Assembly (NCBI GenBank): GCA_964615935.1 | Contig: CAZTTG010000016.1 | Location: 15,488 to 79,487, forward strand | DNA: 64,000 nucleotides | From: CAZTTG01 sp964615935 | GTDB taxonomy: Bacteria; Planctomycetota; UBA1135; GCA-002686595 | Reading direction: 5' to 3' | In this document: in pieces, positions 7,986-16,724 of the stretch | Position numbering within the stretch: the first letter of the stretch is position 1 | Layout: each line of letters begins with the position of its first letter | Notes under the pieces: generated by a model | The model's input: the letters and a program-made list of their open reading frames with translations, nothing else | What the model was told of the DNA's origin: nothing | Database searches by the model: none | Translations under genes and position numbers: made by a program

Positions 7986-8007
7986 GGTACCTGCGCGCGC
8001 AGGTACC
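7986..8007. repeat. Perfect 22-bp palindrome
   Basis: The half-site GGTACCTGCGC is followed directly by its exact reverse complement with no spacer. It lies 43 bp upstream of the receiver gene start. A dyad without a loop suits a dimeric DNA-binding protein better than an RNA hairpin, so an operator is possible; the binder is unknown. Confidence 0.6.
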
Positions 8008-8050
8008 ATGCGGGGGGGAGCCACAGCCACGAGCATGAGAGGACGTTGCG

Positions 8051-8479
8051 ATGCCCGATGCGGGTGAGCCCGATTCCGCCGAGCCCCTGAGGGGCCGCCG
8101 GATCCTGGTGGTGGACGACGAGGAGGACGTGCGGATCTTCCTCACGACCCTGCTCGAAGACCACGGCGCCGAGACCCTGGAGGCCAGCGACGGCGCCCAG
8201 GCCGTCACCATGATGCGCTCGGAGCGACCGGACCTGGTCACCCTGGACCTGTCGATGCCGGGGACCGACGGCGTGGAGGCCTTCACCGCCATCCGCGCGG
8301 ACACGGAGATCAGCGAGATCCCCGTGTGCATCATCACCGGGCACCCCGAGTTCCGGCAGGTGATCTACCAGTCCTCGGTTCGGGCCCCCGAGGGCTACCT
8401 CGACAAGCCCGTCAACGAGGGCGACGTGGTCCGGACCGTCCGGCGCATCCTCGAGACCGGCCGGCGCGGGGAGGACTGA
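8051..8479 (+). CDS. Single-domain response regulator (CheY-like receiver)
   Basis: The 142-residue protein is one receiver domain with no output domain. Acidic-pocket residues are in VVDDEED (about 21-26), the phosphoacceptor is D66 in TLDLSMPG, the switch Thr is in IITGH, and the conserved Lys is in YLDKPV. A GAGAGGA ribosome site precedes the ATG. The histidine kinase gene starts 27 bp downstream, so the two probably form a phosphotransfer pair. With no DNA-binding domain, the output must be protein-protein contact or onward phosphotransfer. Confidence 0.88.
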   Translation: MPDAGEPDSAEPLRGRRILVVDDEEDVRIFLTTLLEDHGAETLEASDGAQAVTMMRSERPDLVTLDLSMPGTDGVEAFTAIRADTEISEIPVCIITGHPEFRQVIYQSSVRAPEGYLDKPVNEGDVVRTVRRILETGRRGED

Positions 8480-8506
8480 CGACCGGCCCGAGCCGGGGCG
8501 CGGGAG

Positions 8507-9937
8507 ATGGACGAGCAGTTCCAGCGCTACTTCGACGAGATGCCGTGCTGCGGCTCCGTCCACGACCGCGAGCTCTGCATCGTGGACGGCAACCGGCGGT
8601 TCCGGGAGGAGTTCGGGGACCGCATCGGCGAGCGCTGCTACCGGGTCTACATGCGCCGGGAGGAGGTCTGCCCCGAGTGCCCGGTCGAGATGACCTTCGC
8701 CGACGGGCAGAGCCGCATCGCCGAGAGAACCCTCGTCAACCGGGATGGGGTCGAGGTCCGCGCGGTGGTCCACATCACCCCCCTGCGGGGTGAGGACGGC
8801 GAGATCGAGAGCGTCATGGAGACGCACACCGACATGAGCGAGGTGGTGCAGCTCCAGGAGCGGCTCGAGAGGAGCCGGGGCCGGCTGGCGCGGCTGTTCG
8901 ACATCGTCCCCTGCTACCTCTCGGTGCAGGGGCCCGACCTGGTGATCCGGGACGCCAACCACGCCTTCCGCGAGCGCTTCGGGCCGGCGGTGGGCCGTCC
9001 CTGCTATCGGGTCTTCAAGAATCGCGACGAGCCCTGCCGGATCTGCCCCGCGCGATCGACCTTCGAGGACGGCCTGACCCGCGAGCACGAGGAGGTGATC
9101 ACCGCCGCCGACGGGGAGAGCATCCACGTGCTGTGCACCACCGCCCCCATCTACGACTCCGTCGGCCGGGTGGTGGCCATCATCGAGATGGCCACCGACA
9201 TCTCCCAGCTCCACCGGCTGCGCTCCCGGCTCACCTCCATCGGCCTCCTGGTGGGCTCGGTCTCGCACGAGGTCAAGGGGCTCCTGACCGGGCTGGACGG
9301 CGGCATCTACCTGGTGACCTCGGGCTTCGAGCGGGACGATCCGGCGCGCGTCAAGAGGGGCTGGGAGATGGTGCGGCGCAACGTCGCCCGGGTCCGCACG
9401 ACGGTGCTGGACATCCTCCACCACGCCAAGGACCGCGACCTGGACCTGGACCGGATCGAGCTGGCTCCGCTGGCGGAGGAGATCCACCGCCTGCTGCGCA
9501 AGCGGGCCGCCGAGATCGACGTCGAGCTGGGCTTCGACGTCCCGGCGGAGGTGGGCGCCTTCCCCGGGGACCGGGAGGCCATCCGCACGATGCTGGTCAA
9601 CGTGCTGGAGAGCTCGCTGGAGAGCTGCCGGATCGACCCGAGCGGGCGCCCGCACGAGGTCCGGCTCTCGGCCCGGCGGGCCCCGCCCTGGATGGACCTC
9701 GAGGTGGAGGACAACGGACGCGGCATGGACCGGGAGAGCGAGGGGAAGCAGTTCTCGCTGTTCTTCGCCTCGGAGGAGAGCCGGGAGGCCCGACTGGAGC
9801 TCTTCGTGTCCAACGAGATTGCCAAGAAGCACGGCGGCTACATCGAGCTCCACTCCCAGCCGGGGAGGGGCTCGCGCTTCCGGATCCGGCTGCCCCTGGA
9901 GGCGCGGCCCAGCACCCTGCCGCGCGAGGCGCGCTAG
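8507..9937 (+). CDS. Cytoplasmic PAS-PAS sensor histidine kinase with cysteine motifs
   Basis: The 476-residue protein has no TM segment. Two PAS-like domains (about 8-115 and 130-235) each carry a matching cysteine set: CCGSVHD, CYRVY and CPECP in the first, and CYLSVQ, CYRVF and CRICP in the second. These could bind a metal or Fe-S cluster or act as a thiol switch; this is inference. The dimerisation/phosphoacceptor segment contains GSVSHEVKG with His at about 254. The ATPase domain has NVLESSLESC (N box) and DNGRGMD (G1 box), ending GSRFRIRLPL. It is the likely kinase for the receiver just upstream. It ends 1 bp before the convergent gene at 9939. Confidence 0.85.
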   Translation: MDEQFQRYFDEMPCCGSVHDRELCIVDGNRRFREEFGDRIGERCYRVYMRREEVCPECPVEMTFADGQSRIAERTLVNRDGVEVRAVVHITPLRGEDGEIESVMETHTDMSEVVQLQERLERSRGRLARLFDIVPCYLSVQGPDLVIRDANHAFRERFGPAVGRPCYRVFKNRDEPCRICPARSTFEDGLTREHEEVITAADGESIHVLCTTAPIYDSVGRVVAIIEMATDISQLHRLRSRLTSIGLLVGSVSHEVKGLLTGLDGGIYLVTSGFERDDPARVKRGWEMVRRNVARVRTTVLDILHHAKDRDLDLDRIELAPLAEEIHRLLRKRAAEIDVELGFDVPAEVGAFPGDREAIRTMLVNVLESSLESCRIDPSGRPHEVRLSARRAPPWMDLEVEDNGRGMDRESEGKQFSLFFASEESREARLELFVSNEIAKKHGGYIELHSQPGRGSRFRIRLPLEARPSTLPREAR

Positions 9938-9938
9938 T

Positions 9939-11867
9939 TCACTCGCCTTCGCCTTCCCCGGCCTCCTGCCCATCCGAGGCTCCCCGCTCCGCGCCGGCCC
10001 CCTCGATCACTCGCTGGAGAACGGCCCCGGCCGCCTCGGAGAACCCGCTCGGCACACGCAGGCCCTCGGCGTCCATGGGACTCTGCAGCGGGTTGCGAGC
10101 CCGGGCCCCCAGCACCGGCAGCCGCTCGGACTGGAGCCCGAGGACCAGCGACCAGAGGGCCGTGCGGGCGGCCCCCCCGGCGAGGAAGGGGTCAAGGCCG
10201 GGGCCGGCGGGCGCCGTTCCGGGACAGGGGGCGAAGGAGCCGTCCGGGTCCTGGAGGGCGACGAGCAGGTATCGGAAGTCCCGATAGAAGGCAGCCCAGG
10301 CGTCCGGGCCCCGCTGGCGGCGCAGGACGGCGGCGTTCAGGACGTGCAGGGGAACCCCCGCGTCCGCCGAGGGGAGGTCGCCGGCGTGGCGGTCGGCGTA
10401 GACGGTGAGCTCGCTCAGGAAGGACTCCGTCTCGCGGCAGTTCAGCGCCCGGAGGGCCGCGGCCGCGCCGGCCGCCCGCCCCGCCTCGCGGCGCCGGTCG
10501 AAGCCGGGCGTGTCGACGTAGAAGACGTGCCCGTCGTTGGTGTGCGAGCGCACGAAGGCCAGGCCCCGGCGGATCGCCTCGCAGGGAGCGGGCGCGCCGG
10601 CGCGCTCGGCCATGCCCAGGGCCAGGAGCGCCTGGTTCGTGGCCAGGGTCGAATCGGAGAACGCCATTCCCTCCTCCGCAGGATCCCAGCCGCCCGACTC
10701 GAGCTGCAGGGAGAGGAGGCGGTCGACGGCCAGGCTCAGCAGCTCCAGCCGAGCGACGGTCTCGTCGCCGGCGAGCAGGGCGAGCTCCTCCGGCGTCCAC
10801 AGGGGACCGTCGACGGGTTCGGCCGCGGGGGGCTCCTCGCCCCCGGACGCTGAGGCGAGCTCGAGGGGCTGGCCCGGCGGGCCGCCGACGACGGAGATCT
10901 GGATCTCGCCGCCCCCCTCGAGGCCGCCCAGATCGCTCAGGATCTCCTCCAGGTCCACCGGAAGATCGCCGCCTCCGCCGGTCTGGATGCCGTACACGAT
11001 CGTTCCCTCGGGCATGTCCGCGGGCCAGTCGATGCCCTCGCCCCCGGAGACGGTCAGGGCGTCCGTGGACATGGCGATCATCCGCGGCTCCAGCTCCAGC
11101 GGGCCGGCCAGCTCGGCCAGGAACATCACCGCCAGGGCCGCGCCCCAGGGACCGAGCTGGGAGCCCTGGTCCCGCACCAGCGCCGGCACGCGATCGCGGC
11201 AGCGGGCCAGGTCACCGGCGTGGGCGGCGCCCTCCTCCGCGGAGCCTCCGCCGAGGAAGGCCAGGCCCGCGAGCGAGGAGATCGCCGCGTCCGCATCGGC
11301 CGAGCCTCCGGCCCCGAGGGAGGGATCCGCGGCCCCAAGCTCCGCGAGCCGGTCGAGCCCGGCGCGGGCCATCTCCCCCAGGCGATCCGAGGGGCCGGGA
11401 AGACCCACCTCGAGGGGTGAGCGGCCGTGGGACACCTGGACCGTCCTCGGCTGCCCGCCCCGCAGCAGGCCGAGCTCGATGGGGTCCACGCCCGAGGAGA
11501 CCTCGGCCTCCAGGGCGCGCATCAGGTCCAGGCCGGGGTCCTCCTTGTTCGGCAGCCAGCCGTCCTCGCCCACCCGGACGATCACGTCCCCCCGCTCCGC
11601 GCCGGCCGCGGCCAGCGGCCCCGCCTCCAGGACCTCGGTGACGACCATGCCGCCGGCGACCTCGGTGGAGCCCGCCTCCAGGGGCACCTCGACGCTGCGG
11701 TCGGCCGGATGGGCGCGAGCGCCCAGCCACCCCAGGGCCTGGACGCGCGCCCCCTCCTCGGCCAGCCACTCCGCCGCCCGAGGGCTCGCGCCGGGATCGC
11801 CGCCGCAGCCGGAGAGGGCCAGGAGCGCGATCCCCGCCGTCCGCCAGCCAGCCGCCCGCGCTCTCAT
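9939..11867 (-). CDS. PDZ-containing lipoprotein with terpenoid-cyclase-like (toroid) repeats
   Basis: The start is ATG 11867, which overlaps the upstream stop (ATGA) and gives 642 residues; longer in-frame starts lie inside the upstream gene. The N-terminus MRARAAGWRTAGIALLALSGC is a lipoprotein signal with Cys at 21. A PDZ-like segment follows (about 65-140: GGMVVTEVLEAGPLAAAGAE, GDVIVRV). Two alpha-toroid-type regions contain LQLESGGWDP and LQDPDGSFAP, resembling QW motifs of squalene/hopene-cyclase folds, but no DxDD catalytic motif is visible, so it is probably a binding rather than a cyclising protein. It is the last gene of the exporter operon that starts at 16503. Confidence 0.7.
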   Translation of the reverse strand: MRARAAGWRTAGIALLALSGCGGDPGASPRAAEWLAEEGARVQALGWLGARAHPADRSVEVPLEAGSTEVAGGMVVTEVLEAGPLAAAGAERGDVIVRVGEDGWLPNKEDPGLDLMRALEAEVSSGVDPIELGLLRGGQPRTVQVSHGRSPLEVGLPGPSDRLGEMARAGLDRLAELGAADPSLGAGGSADADAAISSLAGLAFLGGGSAEEGAAHAGDLARCRDRVPALVRDQGSQLGPWGAALAVMFLAELAGPLELEPRMIAMSTDALTVSGGEGIDWPADMPEGTIVYGIQTGGGGDLPVDLEEILSDLGGLEGGGEIQISVVGGPPGQPLELASASGGEEPPAAEPVDGPLWTPEELALLAGDETVARLELLSLAVDRLLSLQLESGGWDPAEEGMAFSDSTLATNQALLALGMAERAGAPAPCEAIRRGLAFVRSHTNDGHVFYVDTPGFDRRREAGRAAGAAAALRALNCRETESFLSELTVYADRHAGDLPSADAGVPLHVLNAAVLRRQRGPDAWAAFYRDFRYLLVALQDPDGSFAPCPGTAPAGPGLDPFLAGGAARTALWSLVLGLQSERLPVLGARARNPLQSPMDAEGLRVPSGFSEAAGAVLQRVIEGAGAERGASDGQEAGEGEGE

Positions 11868-13075
11868 CGGTCCACCCCCTCGCGCTCCTCGCAGTGCTCC
11901 AGGTAGAGCTGGAGCGTCTGCAGCGCGAAGCCCGTGCCCCACTTGTCTCCGTAGTCGGCGGCGGCGGTGTCCCACCAGCAGCCGTCCTCCTCCTGCGTGC
12001 GCAGCATGGTCCAGGCGAAGCGGTCCCAGCGCTTGGCCGGCACCTCCTCACCCAGGCGGCGCGCCACCTCCGCGGCGTAGCTGTAGCCGTAGAAGAAGAA
12101 GTACCCCGAGATCTGATGCACGGCCGTGTGGGGCGTGATGAGCTTGCGGCCGTCCTCGAGGTAGTTCTCTCCCTCGCCGAAGACCCGCAGCGCCCACCTC
12201 AGGTCCTCCTCCCCGTACACCCCGGCGTCGTGCAGGGCCAGGACGCAGGACACCGTCCGGGATCCCGCGGAGAGCTCGTTCACCGAGCCCGGATCGTGGA
12301 AGAAGCGGGCGTCGTAGATGAAGCCGCCCTTCCTCGTGCGCATCCGGCGCAGGAGCTTGACCGCGTCCTCGGCGCAGCCCTTGGTGACCTCCAGCCCCTG
12401 GGCCCGAGCCCTCAGCAGCGCCGTGGCGAAGTTGCCCGTGTTGAAGGACATCGAGTCCCCGCCGGCCTCGGTACCGGCGTAGTAGTTCCATCCGCCGTCC
12501 GCCTGCTGGAAGCGGAGCAGCCCGGCGATGCACACCGCGGCCGCGGGCTCGACCTCCTCCCGGCGCGCCTCCCCCGCCTCGGTCTCGAGGAAGCGGCCGA
12601 GGAAGTCGAGCTTGTAGCCGTAGCCCCAGGTGTTGAAGGACTCGCCCCGGTGGTAGGCGAACTTCTCGGTGCCCAGGAGCGCCGCGATGGCCTTCTGGAG
12701 GGCCCGCTCCCGCGCGGCGTCGCGATCCTCCTGCTCCATGAGGGCGGTGGCGCAGATGGCGGTGCAGGCCAGGCGCACGGCGTCCTGGCTGCCGCGGTTG
12801 CGGAGCTGGAAGCCGAAGTTCTCGAGGCTGGCGATCTGGGGGTCGTGCGAGCCCCACGAGCCGTCGGCGTTCTGGGTGGCGACCAGGAAGTCGAAGCCCC
12901 GCTCGAGGGCCGCGCCGGCGCGCTCGCGCAGCTCCGCCCGGGCGATGGGGGGGGCCAGGCGATGGGGATCGGGGCGCGGCGGATCGGCCTCGGCCGGCTC
13001 CTCCTGGGCCACCGCCGCCGCCGAGGCCAGGGCGAGGAGCGAATGGCGGAGCACGAGGGTGGCGATTCGGCGCAT
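11864..13075 (-). CDS. Exported protein with terpenoid-cyclase/prenyltransferase-like repeats
   Basis: The 403-residue protein has a cleavable signal (LLALASAAAVA, cleavage before QEEP). The mature part is one alpha-toroid: FLVATQNADGSWGSH, LLRFQQADGGWNYYAG and LRTQEEDGCWWDTA are three QxxDGxW-type turns. No DxDD or other cyclase acid motif is seen, and no zinc-binding set is obvious. Such secreted toroids are frequent in Planctomycetota and mostly uncharacterised. The gene starts 4 bp after the FtsX-like permease gene and overlaps the PDZ lipoprotein gene, so it belongs to the same transcript as the adaptor, ATPase and permease. Confidence 0.75.
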   Translation of the reverse strand: MRRIATLVLRHSLLALASAAAVAQEEPAEADPPRPDPHRLAPPIARAELRERAGAALERGFDFLVATQNADGSWGSHDPQIASLENFGFQLRNRGSQDAVRLACTAICATALMEQEDRDAARERALQKAIAALLGTEKFAYHRGESFNTWGYGYKLDFLGRFLETEAGEARREEVEPAAAVCIAGLLRFQQADGGWNYYAGTEAGGDSMSFNTGNFATALLRARAQGLEVTKGCAEDAVKLLRRMRTRKGGFIYDARFFHDPGSVNELSAGSRTVSCVLALHDAGVYGEEDLRWALRVFGEGENYLEDGRKLITPHTAVHQISGYFFFYGYSYAAEVARRLGEEVPAKRWDRFAWTMLRTQEEDGCWWDTAAADYGDKWGTGFALQTLQLYLEHCEEREGVDR

Positions 13076-13079
13076 GGGT

Positions 13080-14348
13080 TCACTCCACTCGCAGGGCCAG
13101 CACCGGGTCCATGCGCGCCGCGCGGACCGCCGGCAGGGTGCCGAACAGGAGGCCGGTCAGGACCGAGACCGCGATGCCCAGGGGGAAGGAGACCGGCTGG
13201 AAGGCGACCGTCCACTGGGCCAGGGAGCCGACCAGGTAGGCCAGCAGCGCCCCCAGGCCCACTCCCAGGACGCCTCCCAGGCAGCACAGCACCGTGCTCT
13301 CGGACACGAAGAGCCGCACCACGTCGCCCTGGGTCGCGCCCAGCGCGCGGCGCAGGCCGATCTCCGAGCGGCGCTCGGCGGTGTTGGCCAGCATGATGTT
13401 CATGATGCCCACGCCGCCGACCAGCAGCGAGATGGCGGCCAGCGAGCCCATCACCCAGCGGAAGATGCGCTCGGCCTGGCGCTGCTCGCGGAGCAGGCTG
13501 TGGGGGATGGTGACCGAGACGTCCTCCTGTCGGTGGCGCTGGTCCACCAGCTTGCGGGCGATGGCGGCCACGGGTCCCAGGGGCAGGCCCTGGCGCACGG
13601 AGAGCACCGCCCGGCTGACCTCCACCTCGGTGGCCTCGTAGCTGCCGCTGCCGGAGCGCACCTGCCGGCGGCCGAAGCGTGCGAAGGAGGTGCGCAGGGG
13701 GATCCAGGCGGCGTTGTCGGGATTGGACAGGATCCCCGAGGAGCCGGTCTGACCCATGCGCTCCATCACGCCCACCACGGTGAAGTGCTGGTTGCCGATC
13801 TCCACCACCTCGCCGATGGGCGTGGCCAGCGGGAAGAGCCGCCGCGCGGCGTCGGTGCCCAGCACGCACACCGCCTGGGCGCGGGCGTCGTCGACCTCGC
13901 TCAGAAAGCGCCCCTGGCGGACGGCGCAGCTCATGACGCGGGGATACTCGGTCGTGGTGGCGACCACGTTGACGTCCGCGGTCTCGGCCCGGGAGTGCAC
14001 GTCTTCCAGCAGGACTCGCAGGGGGACGATGGCCTCCAGCTCGGGCAGGTTGTCCTCGAGGAGCGCCAGGTCCTCGCGCGTGAGGCCGTAGCGGGCGAAC
14101 CAGGACTGGTCGGAGTCGCGCTGCTCCTGGCGGCGGAGGCGCTCGGGCTTGACGCTGTCCAGGATGACGTTGCGCAGCCCCATCCGCTCGATGCGATCGA
14201 TCACGTCGCGCCGGGCCACCTCGCTGATGGACAGCATGCAGATGACGCTGGCCACCCCGAAGATGATCCCCAGGGCCGCCAGGCCCGAGCGCAGCTTGTG
14301 CAGCAGCAGGTTGCGCCAGGCCTCCTGGGCGAGCTCAAGCAGCGGCAT
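13080..14348 (-). CDS. MacB-type ABC transporter permease (FtsX family)
   Basis: The 422-residue protein has one N-terminal TM (about 18-40, GLAALGIIFGVASVICMLSI), a periplasmic MacB_PCD-like domain of about 220 residues (including VVGVMERMG and an adjacent ILSNPDNAAWIP region), and three C-terminal TMs in an FtsX domain with the signatures VGGVGIMNIML, ERRSEIGLRRALGAT and AARMDPVLALR. It is the membrane part of a mechanotransmission-type ABC system that moves lipids, peptides or lipoproteins across the periplasm. It overlaps the ATPase gene by 14 bp and sits between that gene and the toroid genes. Confidence 0.88.
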   Translation of the reverse strand: MPLLELAQEAWRNLLLHKLRSGLAALGIIFGVASVICMLSISEVARRDVIDRIERMGLRNVILDSVKPERLRRQEQRDSDQSWFARYGLTREDLALLEDNLPELEAIVPLRVLLEDVHSRAETADVNVVATTTEYPRVMSCAVRQGRFLSEVDDARAQAVCVLGTDAARRLFPLATPIGEVVEIGNQHFTVVGVMERMGQTGSSGILSNPDNAAWIPLRTSFARFGRRQVRSGSGSYEATEVEVSRAVLSVRQGLPLGPVAAIARKLVDQRHRQEDVSVTIPHSLLREQRQAERIFRWVMGSLAAISLLVGGVGIMNIMLANTAERRSEIGLRRALGATQGDVVRLFVSESTVLCCLGGVLGVGLGALLAYLVGSLAQWTVAFQPVSFPLGIAVSVLTGLLFGTLPAVRAARMDPVLALRVE

Positions 14349-15018
14349 CGTCGACCTCCCCGTCGCGCAGGTGGATCCGGCGCCCGGCGCGCCGCGCCAG
14401 GGCCAGGTCGTGGGTGACCAGGATGATGGTGCGGCCCTCGTCGCACAGGGACTGGAGCAGGTCGAAAATCTGCTTGCCGTTCTCCTGGTCGATGTTGCCG
14501 GTGGGCTCGTCGGCCAGGATGAGGCTGGGGCCGCCCAGCAGGGCGCGGGCGATGGCCACGCGCTGCATCTCGCCGCCGGAGAGCTCGCCGGGCCGGTGGC
14601 GGATGCGGTGGCCCAGGCCCACGCGTTCGATCAGCCCGCGGGCCTCCTCGCGAAAGGAGACCGGGCGCGCGCGGCGCGCGTAGCGCGAGGCCAGTAGGAC
14701 GTTGTCGAGCAGGTCGAGCTGGGGGATGAGGTGGAAGGACTGGAAGACGAAGCCCACCTCGCGCCCGCGGATGGCCGAGCGCTCGCGGTCGCTGAGCTCC
14801 TCCACCGGCCGGTCGCCCAGCCGGTAGCGGCCTCCGCTGGGGGTGGTGAGCAGGCCCAGCAGGTAGAGCAGGGTGGTCTTGCCGCTGCCCGAGGTGCCCA
14901 CCACCGAGACGAACTCGCCCGCCTCCACCTCGAGCGACACGCGCCTGAGCGCGTGCACGTCGCCGCCCGGCATGGGGTAGGTCTTGGAGACCTCCTGGAG
15001 CTGGATGAGGGGCTGCAC
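14335..15018 (-). CDS. MacB/LolD-type ABC transporter ATP-binding protein
   Basis: The 227-residue ATPase begins with GTG 15018, 3 nt after the adaptor stop; a GAGGAG ribosome site lies inside the adaptor's end. Walker A GTSGSGKTT is near residue 36, the family-typical FQSFHLIPQL follows, the signature is LSGGEMQR, and Walker B is LILADEPTGNID. The H-loop is VTHDLAL. The sequence is typical of the MacB/LolD group, encoded here apart from the permease rather than fused as in E. coli MacB. It pairs with the 13080-14348 permease. Confidence 0.9.
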   Translation of the reverse strand: MQPLIQLQEVSKTYPMPGGDVHALRRVSLEVEAGEFVSVVGTSGSGKTTLLYLLGLLTTPSGGRYRLGDRPVEELSDRERSAIRGREVGFVFQSFHLIPQLDLLDNVLLASRYARRARPVSFREEARGLIERVGLGHRIRHRPGELSGGEMQRVAIARALLGGPSLILADEPTGNIDQENGKQIFDLLQSLCDEGRTIILVTHDLALARRAGRRIHLRDGEVDDAAA

Positions 15019-15021
15019 CGG

Positions 15022-16503
15022 TCACTCCTCTCCGGGATCGAAGAGGGTCACGACCTCGCCCGGGCGCACCCCCTCGAGGATCTGCACCGAGGTGCCGTTG
15101 GTGGCGCCCAGCTGGATCGGGCGGCGGCGGGTGTCCTTGCCGTCCCGCACCAGGCAGTAGAACTCGCCGCCCTCGCTGAAGACCGCCAGCACCGGCACCA
15201 GCACGGCGTCGGGGACCGCGTCGGCGTGGACCGTGATGCGGCAGTTCATGCCGCTGCGGAGCTGCTCGAAGACCCCCTCGTAGCTGCCCCGCACCGGGAA
15301 CTCACGCACGTCGGAGAGGAAGCCCGTGCGCGAGGCGATCTGGTCCACCTTGGTGAGGCGCCCCTGGATGGCCAGCGAGGGGAAGGCGTCCGGCCGGATG
15401 CTGATGGGCAGGCCCGGGTTCATGTGCTGGATGTCGTTCTCCAGCACGCTCATCTTCACCGAGAGCGAGTCCATGGAGGCCACCGTCATCAGGATCTGGT
15501 GGGTGCGCACGCGCCCGCCCACCTGCATCTCGCGGCCCTGGTCGCTTCCGCTGTAGATGATCACGTCGGAGTACGAGTCGCCCCCGATGGTCCCGTAGAA
15601 CACGATCCCGTCCCGGGGGGCGGTGACCCGCAGGCCGGCCTGGTCCTCCTCCAGCTCGCTCACCTCCCGCTCGGCCTTCTCCAGCGCCCGCGCGGTCTTG
15701 GCCACCTCGGCCAGCTTCTCGCCCCGGTCGGCCTCCAGGCGGATCCTGGACTTCCTGAGCTCGGCCTCCTTCTTGACGACCTCCAGCTCCTTCTCGTCGA
15801 TGGTCTTGCTCTGGTCGAACTTCTTCCAGATCTCGACCTCGGCCTTGGTCTTCTCGAGACCCCGCTCCAGGTTCCTAAGGCGCCGGCGCTCGCGCGCGAT
15901 CAGGATGTTCTCGGTGGCGGTGTGGAGCTCGCGCTCCTCGTAGAGCTGGACGAGCTGCTCGAAGTCCACCCGCGCGTCGGCCAGGCTCTCCTGCGCGTCC
16001 AGGATGGACTGCTCCTTGTCGGAGAGCTCGAGCGCGACCTGGGCGCGGGCCTTGCCCAGCTCGCGCTGCTCCATCTTCAGCTCACCCTGGTTCTGGGCCA
16101 GGGTGGTCTCGCGCTCGATCTCGAAGGCCTCCAGGTCGGCCGCCGCCTTGTCCCGCGCGACCGTCTTGGCGCTGACCTCGTCGCGGGCCTCCTCCAGGGA
16201 GTCCTCCAGGCTGGTGGGGTCGAACTCGATGAGGACGTCGCCCTCGGCCACCTCGCTGCCCTCGGCCAGCAGGGAGGTGATGATGAGATCCCCCCGGTAG
16301 GTCTTGGGCTCCATGCGGATCTCGTCCTTGTCCTCGGCCACGAAGGTGCCCGAGAGCTCGACCTCGATGGAGAGCTCGCCGCGGACCACCTCGGCGGTGA
16401 AGGGCTCGGACCTCGACTGGGGCGCGGGCGCGCTCGAGAGCAGGCCCAGGGACAGCAGGCCGGCGAGGGCGCCGGCGGGAAGCAAGAGGTTGCGGCGTCG
16501 CAT
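15022..16503 (-). CDS. MacA/HlyD-type periplasmic adaptor protein
   Basis: ATG 16503 (MRRRNLLLPAGALAG) has GAGGAG 8 nt upstream and is preferred over the longer in-frame start. The 493-residue protein has an N-terminal membrane anchor or signal (about 5-23), a first lipoyl half (DVLIEFDPTSLEDSL), a very long coiled-coil hairpin (about 95-290, rich in E, K, R and A), a second lipoyl half (LRVTAPRDGIVFYG), and a beta-barrel/membrane-proximal end (GMNCRITVHADAVPDAVLVPV). It would bridge the MacB-like transporter to the outer membrane or to the toroid proteins encoded downstream. It is the first gene of the operon. Confidence 0.87.
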   Translation of the reverse strand: MRRRNLLLPAGALAGLLSLGLLSSAPAPQSRSEPFTAEVVRGELSIEVELSGTFVAEDKDEIRMEPKTYRGDLIITSLLAEGSEVAEGDVLIEFDPTSLEDSLEEARDEVSAKTVARDKAAADLEAFEIERETTLAQNQGELKMEQRELGKARAQVALELSDKEQSILDAQESLADARVDFEQLVQLYEERELHTATENILIARERRRLRNLERGLEKTKAEVEIWKKFDQSKTIDEKELEVVKKEAELRKSRIRLEADRGEKLAEVAKTARALEKAEREVSELEEDQAGLRVTAPRDGIVFYGTIGGDSYSDVIIYSGSDQGREMQVGGRVRTHQILMTVASMDSLSVKMSVLENDIQHMNPGLPISIRPDAFPSLAIQGRLTKVDQIASRTGFLSDVREFPVRGSYEGVFEQLRSGMNCRITVHADAVPDAVLVPVLAVFSEGGEFYCLVRDGKDTRRRPIQLGATNGTSVQILEGVRPGEVVTLFDPGEE

Positions 16504-16724
16504 GTCTGGGACTCCTCGGTCCGTGCCCGCGCGGGCGGGCGGCCTCGTAGAGCGGCTCGTCATGCGGCATGGTCCGCGGCGGCGCCGGGGCGCACAAGGC
16601 CGCGAGCCCGTAAGACGTTCGTGGGGGCGCCGGGCGGCCGGCTGAGGGGGCAGGCGTTCGAGACGAACCCGACCCGACCTTCGAAGCTGCCTTTCGAGCA
16701 GGCCTACCGAAGCCAGTCAGTCCC

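Noticed and set aside
16504..16724. Promoter for the MacAB-like operon
   Set aside because: Apart from the GAGGAG ribosome site, no -35/-10 pair was convincing on the minus strand; the 220 bp contain only CTTCGAAG-type small dyads.
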